Origin: Acidobacteriaceae bacterium
GTDB taxonomy: Bacteria > Acidobacteriota > Terriglobia > Terriglobales > SbA1
Assembly (NCBI GenBank): GCA_003156615.1
Contig: PMHI01000454.1
Location: 16,663-28,770 of the forward strand
Length of the DNA: 12,108 nucleotides
Direction of reading: 5' to 3'
Every line of letters begins with the position of its first letter. Position 1 is the first letter of the stretch. The notes beneath the pieces are model-generated. The model ran no database searches. It worked only from the letters and a program-made list of their open reading frames with translations, and had not been told where the DNA came from. This document shows, piece by piece, positions 5,915 through 12,108 of this stretch. The translations under genes and the position numbers were made by a program.

Positions 5915-7279
5915 TCACTGCGGGGCCTTGGCCATATATTGAAGGTCAACGTCCACGGTTTTGCTGCTGGGAAGGGCGGTCACGTGGGTGGAGACTTCCC
6001 AGTCGAGGCTGGCCGGGAGCAGCTTTCGGGCCAGAGGCAGGAACTGTTCGAGGTAGCTGGCATCGTAGACATCGCCGGGGCGGATCTTCCAGGCGGCGCG
6101 CAGTCTGGCGGTGAGATTATTGTCGATGCCGCGAAACTCAAGCTCTCCCATGTGGTAGATAGCATCCTCGTTGACGACAAGATGGTAAACCACAGTTCCG
6201 GCCGCGTCGTCGAATTCGGCGTCAGCCTTGATGGTGGCGAGGATATATCCGCGCGATCCATAGAGAGTCTGGACGGCTCGCAAGTCATCTCCCAGTTGAA
6301 CCGTGTTTGCCGTTTGCCCCGCTTTGGCGTGGAGGAATGGCTCGAACGTGTCGCTCGGAATCGCTTTATTGCCCGACCAATACCACCGGGTGAGCTTGTA
6401 CTGGATGCCGGGCGTGACCGGGAAGGCAACATCCACGAAAGTGGGTGGCTGTTTATTGCCGTTTGATTCTGAGGTGGCCGGTTTTACGACCTTGAGCAAC
6501 GGCGGAGCGCATGAGCCCTTTAAGTATCCGAGCCCATGGTAAATCGGCAGCAGAGAATGCTCGATGAAGGAACTCATGAAATCGCGGGAGTACTCGCGAT
6601 CCGATAACCTTTCCGCAGCCGCCTCGAGCAAGGGCAACTCGCCCGGTCCTGCACCCGGGAACTCGACGTGGTGGATGTGAATGCTGACGCCGGCGACGTT
6701 GTAATCAATCGACTCGAGTTGCCCGTTCTTGCCCGAGGTGCGCAGATATTCAATGAGGCCGGGTATGCCGTTTTCGACCAGCAGGGCCTGGAGAATGTCG
6801 GAAACTTGGTCGGGCAAACGCCCGTTTGCGGGCAATTCTCCTTTGAAAAGCGGAACGCGTTCGTGCACTCTCCGAAGCAGCTCTTGGTCCGTGAACCAGA
6901 CGAAATCAGCGAAACGGGCAGGAACAAATTTGTCCGCGTCGGTAACCTGGAATTCGAGCTTGGTGCCGGCGGATGAGTAGGTGTAGGTGAAGGCGATGCT
7001 GCCGAAAGCTCCACTCTCGCCCAGTTGGCGCGCGGCCTTTTTGAAATCCTCCTCGTGGGCGATGGTTCCAACCGGCAATCCGCTGGCGGCCGCGACTTCC
7101 TCCGAACTAAAGCGCTTACTGCCCGTCACCTTGACTGCGATGAGCTTGTAAGAGGGGGCCGGCAGGGGCTTGGCCGGTTGGCCGGTCGAGGACTGGGTCT
7201 GGGCGGAGGAGCACAGCAAACTGAGCAGCAGGGGAGCGAGCAGGCAACGGGTGAGGAGAACTGGGAGGAGGATCTTCAT
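5915..7279 (-). CDS. POTRA-domain outer-membrane assembly-type protein without a barrel
   Basis: This 454-aa protein has a signal peptide (MKILLPVLLTRCLLAPLLLSLLCSSAQ, residues 1-27). It is followed by POTRA-like repeats of the BamA/TamA/surface-antigen type: one at about 44-115 (KLIAVKVTGSKRFSSEEV through AARQLGESGAFGSIAFTY) and another at about 290-370 (YKLTRWYWSGNKAIPSDTF through AVQTLYGSRGYILATI). A third partial unit follows at 376-450 (MGELEFRGIDNNL, KIRPGDVYDASYLEQFL). Full BamA-family proteins continue into a roughly 350-residue membrane barrel; this one stops after the last POTRA-like unit at a normal TGA. It is therefore probably a periplasmic protein, perhaps a partner in outer-membrane protein assembly. 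Its ATG follows the LysR TAA with no spacer and no clear Shine-Dalgarno, suggesting coupled translation. Confidence 0.82.
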   Translation of the reverse strand: MKILLPVLLTRCLLAPLLLSLLCSSAQTQSSTGQPAKPLPAPSYKLIAVKVTGSKRFSSEEVAAASGLPVGTIAHEEDFKKAARQLGESGAFGSIAFTYTYSSAGTKLEFQVTDADKFVPARFADFVWFTDQELLRRVHERVPLFKGELPANGRLPDQVSDILQALLVENGIPGLIEYLRTSGKNGQLESIDYNVAGVSIHIHHVEFPGAGPGELPLLEAAAERLSDREYSRDFMSSFIEHSLLPIYHGLGYLKGSCAPPLLKVVKPATSESNGNKQPPTFVDVAFPVTPGIQYKLTRWYWSGNKAIPSDTFEPFLHAKAGQTANTVQLGDDLRAVQTLYGSRGYILATIKADAEFDDAAGTVVYHLVVNEDAIYHMGELEFRGIDNNLTARLRAAWKIRPGDVYDASYLEQFLPLARKLLPASLDWEVSTHVTALPSSKTVDVDLQYMAKAPQ

Positions 7280-8188
7280 TTACTTCGATTTGGACGTCGA
7301 TACGGCGCTCGATTTGTGCTTCTTGGCGATTTCGATGAAGGCGAGGGCGGCGCGGCTGAGAGCCTTGTCCTTGCGGAAAACCAGGGCCAGGTCCCGGCGC
7401 AGTTGAGCGTCGGCCATGGGAATGGCAACCAGGACGCCGGCGCGAACGTCTTCCTGCACGTTGGAGCGGGCGATGAAACCGACGCCCACGCCGGCGGCGA
7501 CGAAACGCTTCAGGAGTTCGCTCGAATCAAGTTCCATACTGTAGTTCGGCTTTAGGCGGCGTTCGCGAAACAGTTCGTCGAGTGCATCGCGAGTATGGCC
7601 GGCTTTGGGAAGAACCAGGGGATATTTGGCCAGGTCTCCCACCGGAGCCGACTTCATCTTGCCCAGCGGGTGATGCGGCGGGGCGATGATGACCAGCTCA
7701 TCCTGATGGATGAGGACTACGGTGAGGCGGTTGTCCTTCACGGGCAGAGAAACCACACCGAAATCGACGGAGTTGTCGGTCACCGATTCGAGAATCTTGG
7801 CATAGTCGGAGCGTTGGATGTTGACCGATACTCCGGGGTACTGTTGCTTGAAATCGGCAAAGACTTCGGGAAGAATGTGCAGGCAAGTTCCTTCATTGGC
7901 GCCCACGGTGATGGTGCCGCGGGGGACATGTTCCATCTCGGCGAGAGAGGTGAGCATGGCTTTGCGCGCGTCGAGCGTATCCTGCACGTATTTTTGAAAG
8001 GCCTTGCCGGCTGCGGTGAGAGAGACCTTTCCGCCGGAGCGGTCAAAGAGCTTGGCGCCGACTTCGTCCTCGAGGGCGCGAATCTGGGAGGAGATGGCGG
8101 GCTGGGTGCGGAAACGCTTCTCCGCCGCCCGGGAGAACGAGGCATGGCGGGCTACTTCGAGAAACGTTTGCAGTTGGTCGAAGTCCAT
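7280..8188 (-). CDS. LysR-family transcriptional regulator
   Basis: This 302-aa DNA-binding regulator has the usual family length. Residues 1-60 are the winged helix-turn-helix: MDFDQLQTFLEVARHASFSR, AAEKRFRTQPAISSQIRALE, DEVGAKLFDRSGGKVSLTAAG. A linker helix (61-85) and the two-lobed periplasmic-binding-like effector domain follow, with GTITVGANEG at about 94-103, DFGVVSLPV, DELVIIAPPHHPL and GVGVGFIARSNV. The Lys/Ser-rich tail ends in a TAA that directly precedes the POTRA-gene ATG. ATG at 8186-8188 is chosen because MDFDQLQ is the canonical LysR start. The frame stays open to 8383, but that extension is unlike the family and contains the candidate promoter. There is no strong Shine-Dalgarno. 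The effector is unknown. Most LysR regulators control a divergent neighbour; here the likely target, if any, is downstream. Confidence 0.93.
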   Translation of the reverse strand: MDFDQLQTFLEVARHASFSRAAEKRFRTQPAISSQIRALEDEVGAKLFDRSGGKVSLTAAGKAFQKYVQDTLDARKAMLTSLAEMEHVPRGTITVGANEGTCLHILPEVFADFKQQYPGVSVNIQRSDYAKILESVTDNSVDFGVVSLPVKDNRLTVVLIHQDELVIIAPPHHPLGKMKSAPVGDLAKYPLVLPKAGHTRDALDELFRERRLKPNYSMELDSSELLKRFVAAGVGVGFIARSNVQEDVRAGVLVAIPMADAQLRRDLALVFRKDKALSRAALAFIEIAKKHKSSAVSTSKSK

Positions 8189-8292
8189 GAGGCAGTGAGC
8201 AGTGCGACAGTTGCCAACGGTCAGTGGCCCGTTAAATCGGATCGGAATCTCAAAGAAGACCTTGGGTTGATGCCATTCCTGAGACGCGACCG

Positions 8293-8301
8293 ATTGTAGC
8301 A
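8293..8301 (-). promoter_or_regulatory. Candidate extended -10 promoter of LysR-POTRA
   Basis: The minus strand reads TGCTACAAT, an extended -10 (TGnTATAAT) with one change, about 105 nt before the LysR ATG. No -35 with proper spacing is seen. Its position inside the longest open frame supports the ATG at 8188 as the true start. Confidence 0.4.
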
Positions 8302-8350
8302 GGACGGGGACGCGCTTGCCCGGGCGACAAGCAATTTGGCAGAAGAACAG

Positions 8351-8371
8351 GGTGGAGACGCGGGGTCCACC
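8351..8371 (-). terminator. Possible terminator hairpin after the methyltransferase remnant
   Basis: GGTGGA (8351-8356) and TCCACC (8366-8371) form a 6-bp stem with a 9-nt loop, 8 nt past the remnant's final stop. On the minus strand the tail reads CTGTTCTTCTG, only moderately T-rich. It may be the old terminator of that gene. Confidence 0.35.
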
Positions 8372-8379
8372 GTCGATCC

Positions 8380-9207
8380 TCAATCCTGTCCGCTCCCTCC
8401 CTGATCAATACGAAAATTCATCTCATCGCTTCGATAAATTTCCCTTAGGAATCCGGCAGAAGCCAGCAACTCGTCCAGGTCTGGGGGCCACGTACGCGAC
8501 ATAGAGCGGACGCGGACAAGCCAGCAATGATCTCCCAATACCCGCCGTAACATCCGCCAGCACTCGCCCTCGACACGGATCAAAGAAGAAGAGAACCGAC
8601 GCCTCCGGCGGAAGCGCGAAATTCGTGAAGTCCACGTTCTGGGATCGGATTTCTCTGCACTTCTGCGTGGGGGAGAAATAGCGCGTGATGTTGCCTTCTG
8701 CGATTCGGTGCAGCTCGGGCGAGAATTCCAGGCCGATGGATCCGTCTAAACGGATACTGACGCCATTAATAGGGCCCGGCCCTTGCCGGACCCAAAATCG
8801 ATGAAGGTGAGGCCCTCCAATGAAATATCAAAGCATTCAAGCACACGCTTGAAGCGGTCGGGGTCGATCGGCAAATAGTCGTGCCCATCAATCCAGTGCG
8901 CACTATGAATATCCAAATCGCTGAGATACGTCCATCCTCCGAACCTGCCGTAGGGCTCGACGCCATGCGCCCGGTCGAATTCACTTACGCGTAGCTCAGG
9001 GCGCAAAGACTTGGCTACGCGATATTCTCTCAGGAGATGAAGTGGCAGCAGAACACTTCGGCGCAAAGTTGTGGCGAAACCCCGCTCCCGCAGCGATTTC
9101 TTAATCCGAGGGATGATGGTTCTTGTGACTCTAGGCTTGGGAACGTTTCTCAAAGGCTCCGAGCCGAACCAATAAGAAATGTATTCCTGAAGACCGAAGG
9201 ACAGCAA
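8380..9207 (-). pseudogene. Class I SAM-dependent methyltransferase, frameshifted
   Basis: The first frame (9207 to 8746) gives 153 aa ending in FIDFGSGKGRALLMAS, the SAM-binding motif I of a class I methyltransferase, and then breaks with VSV-stop. Family-like sequence continues in other frames. YPFRRI is read at 8756-8739. IGLEFSPELHRIAEGN onward through PPEASVLFFFDPC and PRPLYVAYVAP is read from 8737 to about 8488. LDELLASAGFLREI to the TGA at 8380 is back in the first frame. Three indels are implied: a net -2 or +1 near 8757, an extra C near 8738, and an extra base in the five-G run 8483-8487. Repaired, the protein would be about 270 aa. The start (TTG at 9205-9207) has no Shine-Dalgarno and an in-frame TGA two codons upstream, so the N-terminus may also be damaged. 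Sequencing error in homopolymers could explain part of this. Confidence 0.8.
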
Positions 9208-9208
9208 G

Positions 9209-9236
9209 GGTCAAGGCCCCGAAACAGGCCTTGACC
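9209..9236 (-). terminator. Perfect 10-bp hairpin after the glutathione peroxidase gene
   Basis: GGTCAAGGCC (9209-9218) pairs perfectly with GGCCTTGACC (9227-9236) across an 8-nt loop, 17 nt past the peroxidase stop. It is the strongest hairpin noticed in the window. On the minus strand the tail is CTTGCTGTCC, without a real U tract, so termination may be factor-assisted, or the hairpin may protect the transcript's 3' end. Confidence 0.5.
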
Positions 9237-9252
9237 GGCAGGTGGAAGGAGA

Positions 9253-9828
9253 CTACTGCTGCAACTGCTTTTCGATCGCCGAGACCACTTCTTTCGAGTC
9301 AGGCGTGACCGCCGGTTCGAAGCGTTGAACTACGCGTCCGTTGCGATCGACCAGGAACTTGGTGAAGTTCCACTTGATCTCGCCGGCAATCCCCGGCCCG
9401 GTGTCCTTGGTCAAGTAGGCGTAGAGAGGGGACTGGTCGGCGCCTTTGACTGAGATCTTCGCGTACATGGGGAACGTTACGCTGTACTTGCGGGTGCAGA
9501 AGGTTTTGATTTCCTCGTTGGTTCCCGGTTCTTGGGCGCCGAAATTGTTGGCGGGGAAGCCTAGGATGACGAGGCCCTGGTCTTTATACTTCTCGTAAGT
9601 CGCTTCGAGCGCGCTGTATTGCGGAGTGAAGCCACACTGGCTGGCCACATTGACCACGAGAACCACTTTGCCCTTGTAATCGGCCAGCGGCGCGGGCTTG
9701 CCATCGATGGAATTGAGCGTGAAAGTGTAGATTCCCGACGCGGCGAATAACGATCCGGCCATCATGAGCAACGCTCCGAATAGAAGATAACCACGAACCG
9801 TGAAGAGGAACCGCAGATAGGGTCTCAT
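9253..9828 (-). CDS. Glutathione peroxidase family protein, exported
   Basis: This 191-aa thiol peroxidase of the GPx family reduces hydrogen and lipid peroxides, in bacteria usually with thioredoxin instead of glutathione. VVNVASQCGFTPQY holds the peroxidatic Cys65 (a Cys, not selenocysteine). LGFPANNFGAQEPGTNEEI holds Gln99, and Cys111 is the likely resolving cysteine. WNFTKFLVDRNG supplies Trp153 and Asn154, completing the Cys-Gln-Trp-Asn tetrad. Residues 1-31 form an Arg-containing N-region plus a hydrophobic stretch (GYLLFGALLMMAGSLFAAS), so it is probably exported or membrane-anchored. ATG at 9826-9828 is chosen over an in-frame start 22 codons upstream because AGGAGT lies just before it. 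A perfect hairpin follows the stop. A TACANNTGTA palindrome and a -35/-10 candidate lie about 70-110 nt upstream. Confidence 0.93.
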   Translation of the reverse strand: MRPYLRFLFTVRGYLLFGALLMMAGSLFAASGIYTFTLNSIDGKPAPLADYKGKVVLVVNVASQCGFTPQYSALEATYEKYKDQGLVILGFPANNFGAQEPGTNEEIKTFCTRKYSVTFPMYAKISVKGADQSPLYAYLTKDTGPGIAGEIKWNFTKFLVDRNGRVVQRFEPAVTPDSKEVVSAIEKQLQQ

Positions 9829-9896
9829 TGACACTCCTAGCGAATTACGCCCATGAAACGCCCAGCCTATGCTCGCGCGGCTGGATCGCTGCATTG

Positions 9897-9925
9897 AGGA
9901 TACGGGGCTCGACGAGAGCGTGCAA
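9897..9925 (-). promoter_or_regulatory. Candidate promoter of the glutathione peroxidase gene
   Basis: On the minus strand TTGCAC (9925-9920) and TATCCT (9902-9897) are separated by exactly 17 nt. The hexamers match TTGACA and TATAAT only partly (3/6 and 4/6). The location about 70 nt before the ATG and the adjoining palindrome support it. Confidence 0.35.
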
Positions 9926-9927
9926 CC

Positions 9928-9939
9928 TTACAGTTGTAA
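9928..9939. promoter_or_regulatory. TACANNTGTA palindrome, BlaI/MecI/CopY-type operator candidate
   Basis: The sequence TTACAGTTGTAA is an inverted repeat TTACA, GT, TGTAA. Its core TACANNTGTA is the known recognition motif of the BlaI/MecI/CopY repressor family. It adjoins the candidate -35 of the glutathione peroxidase promoter. No such repressor gene lies in this window. Confidence 0.45.
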
Positions 9940-9979
9940 AATCTATGTCTTTTCGTCGGCGGAGAAATAAACTGCCTTC

Positions 9980-10330
9980 TCAAGCTAATGGGCTATGCGG
10001 CTGTTCGGATCGCGAGCTGAGACTGGTCTGCTTGACGATTCTGCCCACAAGTTTAAGGGCCTTGGCCGACTCGCACGAGCCCGCCATCCCGTGGTCCGTT
10101 GCTTCGATCAGGCCTTCCTGAACAGCGTTGAGAGCCAGAGAAGAGCGTTCCAAGACAAGGAGGAGATACTTTTGAGCGATGGGGTGATCGGCGGGATGAA
10201 TGAGGTCCCACCAGCGGCGGATGGACTCCTGGACCTCGGCCTGGGTTTTTTCGCCCACAACCAAGGCATCGATCAGCCGGTAGACCTTGCTCTTGACCGC
10301 CTGATACGAGACAGAAACTTCCTGAGGCAT
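9980..10330 (-). CDS. Conserved hypothetical small helical protein
   Basis: I do not recognise a named domain. The 116-aa product reads MPQEVSVSYQAVKSKVYRLI, then DALVVGEKTQAEVQESIRRW, then WDLIHPADHPIAQKYLLLVL, predicted to be mostly helical and cytoplasmic with no signal peptide or membrane segment. The first 75 residues look like a conserved core. The last 40 (from about DHGMAG) are Ser/Lys-rich and lower complexity. I choose ATG at 10328-10330 because the conserved-looking part begins there; the open frame runs up to a GTG at 10468, but that extension has no Shine-Dalgarno or protein-like pattern. No good Shine-Dalgarno precedes the ATG either. It is divergent from the + strand gene at 10691. 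I seem to recall similar proteins in Acidobacteria, which I cannot verify here. Confidence 0.6.
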   Translation of the reverse strand: MPQEVSVSYQAVKSKVYRLIDALVVGEKTQAEVQESIRRWWDLIHPADHPIAQKYLLLVLERSSLALNAVQEGLIEATDHGMAGSCESAKALKLVGRIVKQTSLSSRSEQPHSPLA

Positions 10331-10690
10331 GAGGTTTTCGGGCTTTCTCTTCAACGAGTAAGCAATCTGCCATCCAAACCGTAGATGCTTGCAGCGCAAG
10401 TCCTTTTGGCGGTAAAGCCTCTGCCGAATGGAATAAATCACAATATTGGATATGAATTCTGGAAGCACCGGCCATCGTCGCTATCCCGCTTGAGCTTCCC
10501 GGGCCGCTTTGTCGTCCAGGACTACCTTATTCGACCAGGATCAGCACTCTTATCCCCAGCGGGTTACAATGTTCCGCTCCCGTGCGACTCTCGGTTCGAG
10601 GGTCTTGGGGTGCGAGTTCAGGAACGCGAAGCTTGGGCGTGCTGTACCAGCCTAAGGTTCCTTATGTGGCAGACAAAATCTGGAGGCCGG
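10331..10690. other. Divergent intergenic region
   Basis: About 360 bp between the minus-strand hypothetical gene and the + strand barrel-like gene, so it should carry both promoters. An AT-rich patch at about 10427-10460 (including CAATATTG) is the likeliest site of opening for the leftward gene. TTACAAT at 10564-10570 is a -10-like hexamer for the rightward gene but has no matching -35. In-frame upstream extensions of both genes cross this region; they are not protein-like and I do not count them as coding. Confidence 0.4.
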
Positions 10691-11275
10691 ATGAAAAGGT
10701 TGGCATGGATTCTTGCATTTCCTCTATTGATCTCGGTTTTGGGCAAGGCACAAAGCGCACCTCCGGCGAGCAGTTCGGAGGGCCCTGAGGTTCAGCAGCG
10801 AATGTTCTTTCCTCGCGACATGTTCTGGGGATGGGCTCAATTTGACCTGGCCCCCCCGCACAACGAAATCGACCCCAACCTCTGCGCCGGCAACGCGGGA
10901 CAGTATGGCGGCGTAAACGCACCCTGCAGCATGTTTGCGCGCTATATGCTGTCCGGAATGCTCGAGGTGCGCCCCTTTGGCCGGGGGCAGTTGCGCCGGT
11001 TCATGGTGTTTGGCGCACCTTCGTTCCTGTTCGGCAAGAATGTGCCACAGACCCTCTATACCTGGTCGCCGGATGCGATTGGCATCGAGCACTCGTGGGG
11101 AGGGGGACTCTATATCGCGAAGGGATTCGAGTTTCGCGTGACCCAGCACTTCCTGTTCGACCGGCTGGGCGCGCGCGATACCAACCTGGGCGTGGCCGAT
11201 CTGGGCAACAACGGGCCCTGGGGACGCTACATGACGGTGGGCGTGCGCAAGTCGTTCGGGACGAGACGATGGTGA
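10691..11275 (+). CDS. Secreted or outer-membrane protein, barrel-like, unknown function
   Basis: This 194-aa protein has a signal peptide (MKRLAWILAFPLLISVLGKAQS, cleavage near residue 20-22). The mature part begins with MFFPRDMFWGWAQFDLAPPHNEID and contains two cysteines (Cys65 and Cys79, NLCAGNAGQYGGVNAPC) that could form a disulfide. Strand-like segments with alternating hydrophobics follow: MLEVRPF, RRFMVFGAPSFLFG, WGGGLYIAKGFEFRVTQHFLF and WGRYMTVGVRKSFG. The pattern and the aromatic-rich C-terminus suggest a small outer-membrane barrel, but the family is not recognised. ATG at 10691 is chosen because of GGAGG 4 nt upstream and the signal peptide; the frame is open further upstream but not protein-like. 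It lies 126 bp before icd in the same direction; icd appears to have its own promoter. Confidence 0.78.
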   Translation: MKRLAWILAFPLLISVLGKAQSAPPASSSEGPEVQQRMFFPRDMFWGWAQFDLAPPHNEIDPNLCAGNAGQYGGVNAPCSMFARYMLSGMLEVRPFGRGQLRRFMVFGAPSFLFGKNVPQTLYTWSPDAIGIEHSWGGGLYIAKGFEFRVTQHFLFDRLGARDTNLGVADLGNNGPWGRYMTVGVRKSFGTRRW

Positions 11276-11318
11276 CGCCTGCCACACCGGCCCATGACGC
11301 GAGAATGAGTCAGGGTGC

Positions 11319-11357
11319 GGTCTCGGAGGTGGTCTCGATAGGGATTTTCTCTATAAT
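11319..11357 (+). promoter_or_regulatory. icd promoter with tandem GGTCTCG repeats
   Basis: TATAAT at 11352-11357 is a perfect -10 box, 44 nt before the icd ATG. The best -35 at 16-nt spacing, TGGTCT (11330-11335), matches TTGACA in only 3/6 positions, which suggests an activator-dependent or otherwise modulated promoter. Two identical GGTCTCG heptamers (11319-11325 and 11331-11337), 12 nt apart, cover the -35 area and could be a regulator site. Confidence 0.6.
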
Positions 11358-11401
11358 AGAAGGTTTCTGTAGCTGCTTGGAATTTCATAGGGAGGCTGAC
11401 A

Positions 11402-12108
11402 ATGGCGAGTTCTTATAACGGTGTTGCGACACCGTCCGATGGAAAGAAGATCGGTTATGCGAATGGAAAGTACGAGGTGCCGGACCATCCGGTCGTTCCG
11501 TTTATCGAGGGCGATGGGACGGGGCGCGATATCTGGAAGGCGTCGCGTCGCGTGTTCGACGCCGCGGTAAGGAAAGCCTATGAGGGCAAACGTCGCATCG
11601 CGTGGTATGAAGTATTCGCCGGGGAGAAGGCCAAGGCAAAGTTTGACACGTGGCTGCCCGATGACACCGTGGCTGCGGTTCGTGAATTTCGGGTGGCGAT
11701 CAAGGGTCCGCTGACCACGCCCGTGGGCGGAGGCATTCGTTCGCTGAACGTCGCGCTGCGGCAGGTTCTGGATCTCTACGGCTGCGTGCGACCCGTGAAG
11801 TACTACAAGGGTGTGCCGTCCCCGGTGAAGCATCCGGACCGGATGGACATTGTTATCTTCCGCGAGAACACGGAGGATGTGTACGCCGGCATCGAGTGGG
11901 AAGAGGGAACTGCGGAATGCGCCAAGCTGATTGAGTTCCTCAACAAGGACATGCTGAAGGGCGGCAAGAAGCAGATCCGGCTGGACTCAGGTGTAGGCAT
12001 AAAGCCGATGTCGGTAACCGGAACCAAGCGGTTGGTGCGGATGGCGATTCTTCATGCGCTCGAAACCGGCCGCAAGAGCGTGACGCTGGTGCACAAGGGC
12101 AACATCCA
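11402..12108 (+). CDS. icd: Isocitrate dehydrogenase (NADP-type), 5' part, cut by window end
   Basis: The enzyme oxidatively decarboxylates isocitrate to 2-oxoglutarate in the TCA cycle (cytoplasm). The visible 235 residues match the E. coli-type homodimeric enzyme. They include [15 protein letters not shown] (31-45), the substrate-binding loop [13 protein letters not shown] (109-121) with Ser114 equivalent to the E. coli Ser113 that binds isocitrate and is phosphorylated by Ace[18 protein letters not shown] (130-146), the [14 protein letters not shown] motif (153-166) with catalytic Tyr161, and HKGNI (231-235) with catalytic Lys232. The coenzyme-specificity residues lie beyond the window, so NADP preference is inferred from the family. 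ATG at 11402-11404 has GGGAGG 6 nt upstream. About 415 residues would be expected in full. Confidence 0.96.
   Translation, partial: MASSYNGVATPSDGKKIGYANGKYEVPDHPVVPFIEGDGTGRDIWKASRRVFDAAVRKAYEGKRRIAWYEVFAGEKAKAKFDTWLPDDTVAAVREFRVAIKGPLTTPVGGGIRSLNVALRQVLDLYGCVRPVKYYKGVPSPVKHPDRMDIVIFRENTEDVYAGIEWEEGTAECAKLIEFLNKDMLKGGKKQIRLDSGVGIKPMSVTGTKRLVRMAILHALETGRKSVTLVHKGNI

Noticed and set aside
7595..8299. 234-codon + strand open frame antisense to LysR
   Set aside because: The opposite strand encodes an intact, canonical LysR protein; the Gly/His-rich antisense product resembles nothing.
8189..8383. N-terminal 65-residue extension of LysR
   Set aside because: LysR proteins begin at the helix-turn-helix (MDFDQLQTF); the extension overlaps a promoter candidate and the end of the methyltransferase remnant.
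10585..10610. GGTTCGAGGG resembling a tRNA T arm on the + strand
   Set aside because: The expected five-base T stem does not form around the seven-base loop, and no other tRNA arms are found.
11351..11833. 160-codon minus-strand frame under icd
   Set aside because: Antisense to a clearly conserved isocitrate dehydrogenase.

Overview
The window looks like a chromosomal segment of a moderately high-GC Gram-negative bacterium, most probably an Acidobacteriota (Terriglobia-like) member. That is inference. It rests on the small DUF2934 protein, a POTRA-only outer-membrane-type protein, small secreted proteins of a kind I associate with this phylum, and an unlinked pyruvoyl arginine decarboxylase. 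There is no rRNA, tRNA, CRISPR array, transposase or phage gene. The region reads as ordinary chromosome with one decaying gene, not as a mobile island.

Layout. At the left edge is the possible tail of a + strand gene (1-57). From 83 to 10330 every recognisable gene lies on the minus strand. Reading leftwards (5'->3' on minus) these are: a 116-aa conserved hypothetical (9980-10330); an exported glutathione peroxidase (9253-9828); a frameshifted SAM methyltransferase pseudogene (8380-9207); a LysR regulator (7280-8188) whose stop codon directly abuts the start of a POTRA-repeat protein (5915-7279); a small secreted Cys-containing protein (5381-5728); pyruvoyl-dependent arginine decarboxylase (4572-5129); a secreted NTF2/DUF4440 protein (3878-4330); an outer-membrane beta-barrel protein (2871-3476); a family GH20 beta-N-acetylhexosaminidase (610-2679); and a DUF2934 protein (83-295). 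The orientation flips near 10.4-10.7 kb. A probable outer-membrane/secreted protein (10691-11275) and isocitrate dehydrogenase icd (11402 to the window end, cut off) are on the + strand.

Most minus-strand genes have their own gap of 100-400 bp and seem to be independent units. The exception is LysR-POTRA, which looks translationally coupled. The shared theme is the cell envelope and periplasm: glycan trimming (GH20), peroxide defence (GPx), outer-membrane proteins and small exported proteins. Arginine decarboxylation and the TCA cycle (Icd) are the two clear metabolic steps.

The most interesting points are regulatory and evolutionary. A TACANNTGTA-type palindrome (BlaI/MecI/CopY-like operator) lies just upstream of the glutathione peroxidase promoter. 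An intrinsic terminator with a further hairpin precedes the arginine decarboxylase. A methyltransferase gene can be read through only by correcting about three indels. The icd promoter has tandem GGTCTCG repeats over its -35 region. A + strand terminator in the gap at 300-609 has no gene in front of it. I found no clear sign of a novel multi-gene system.
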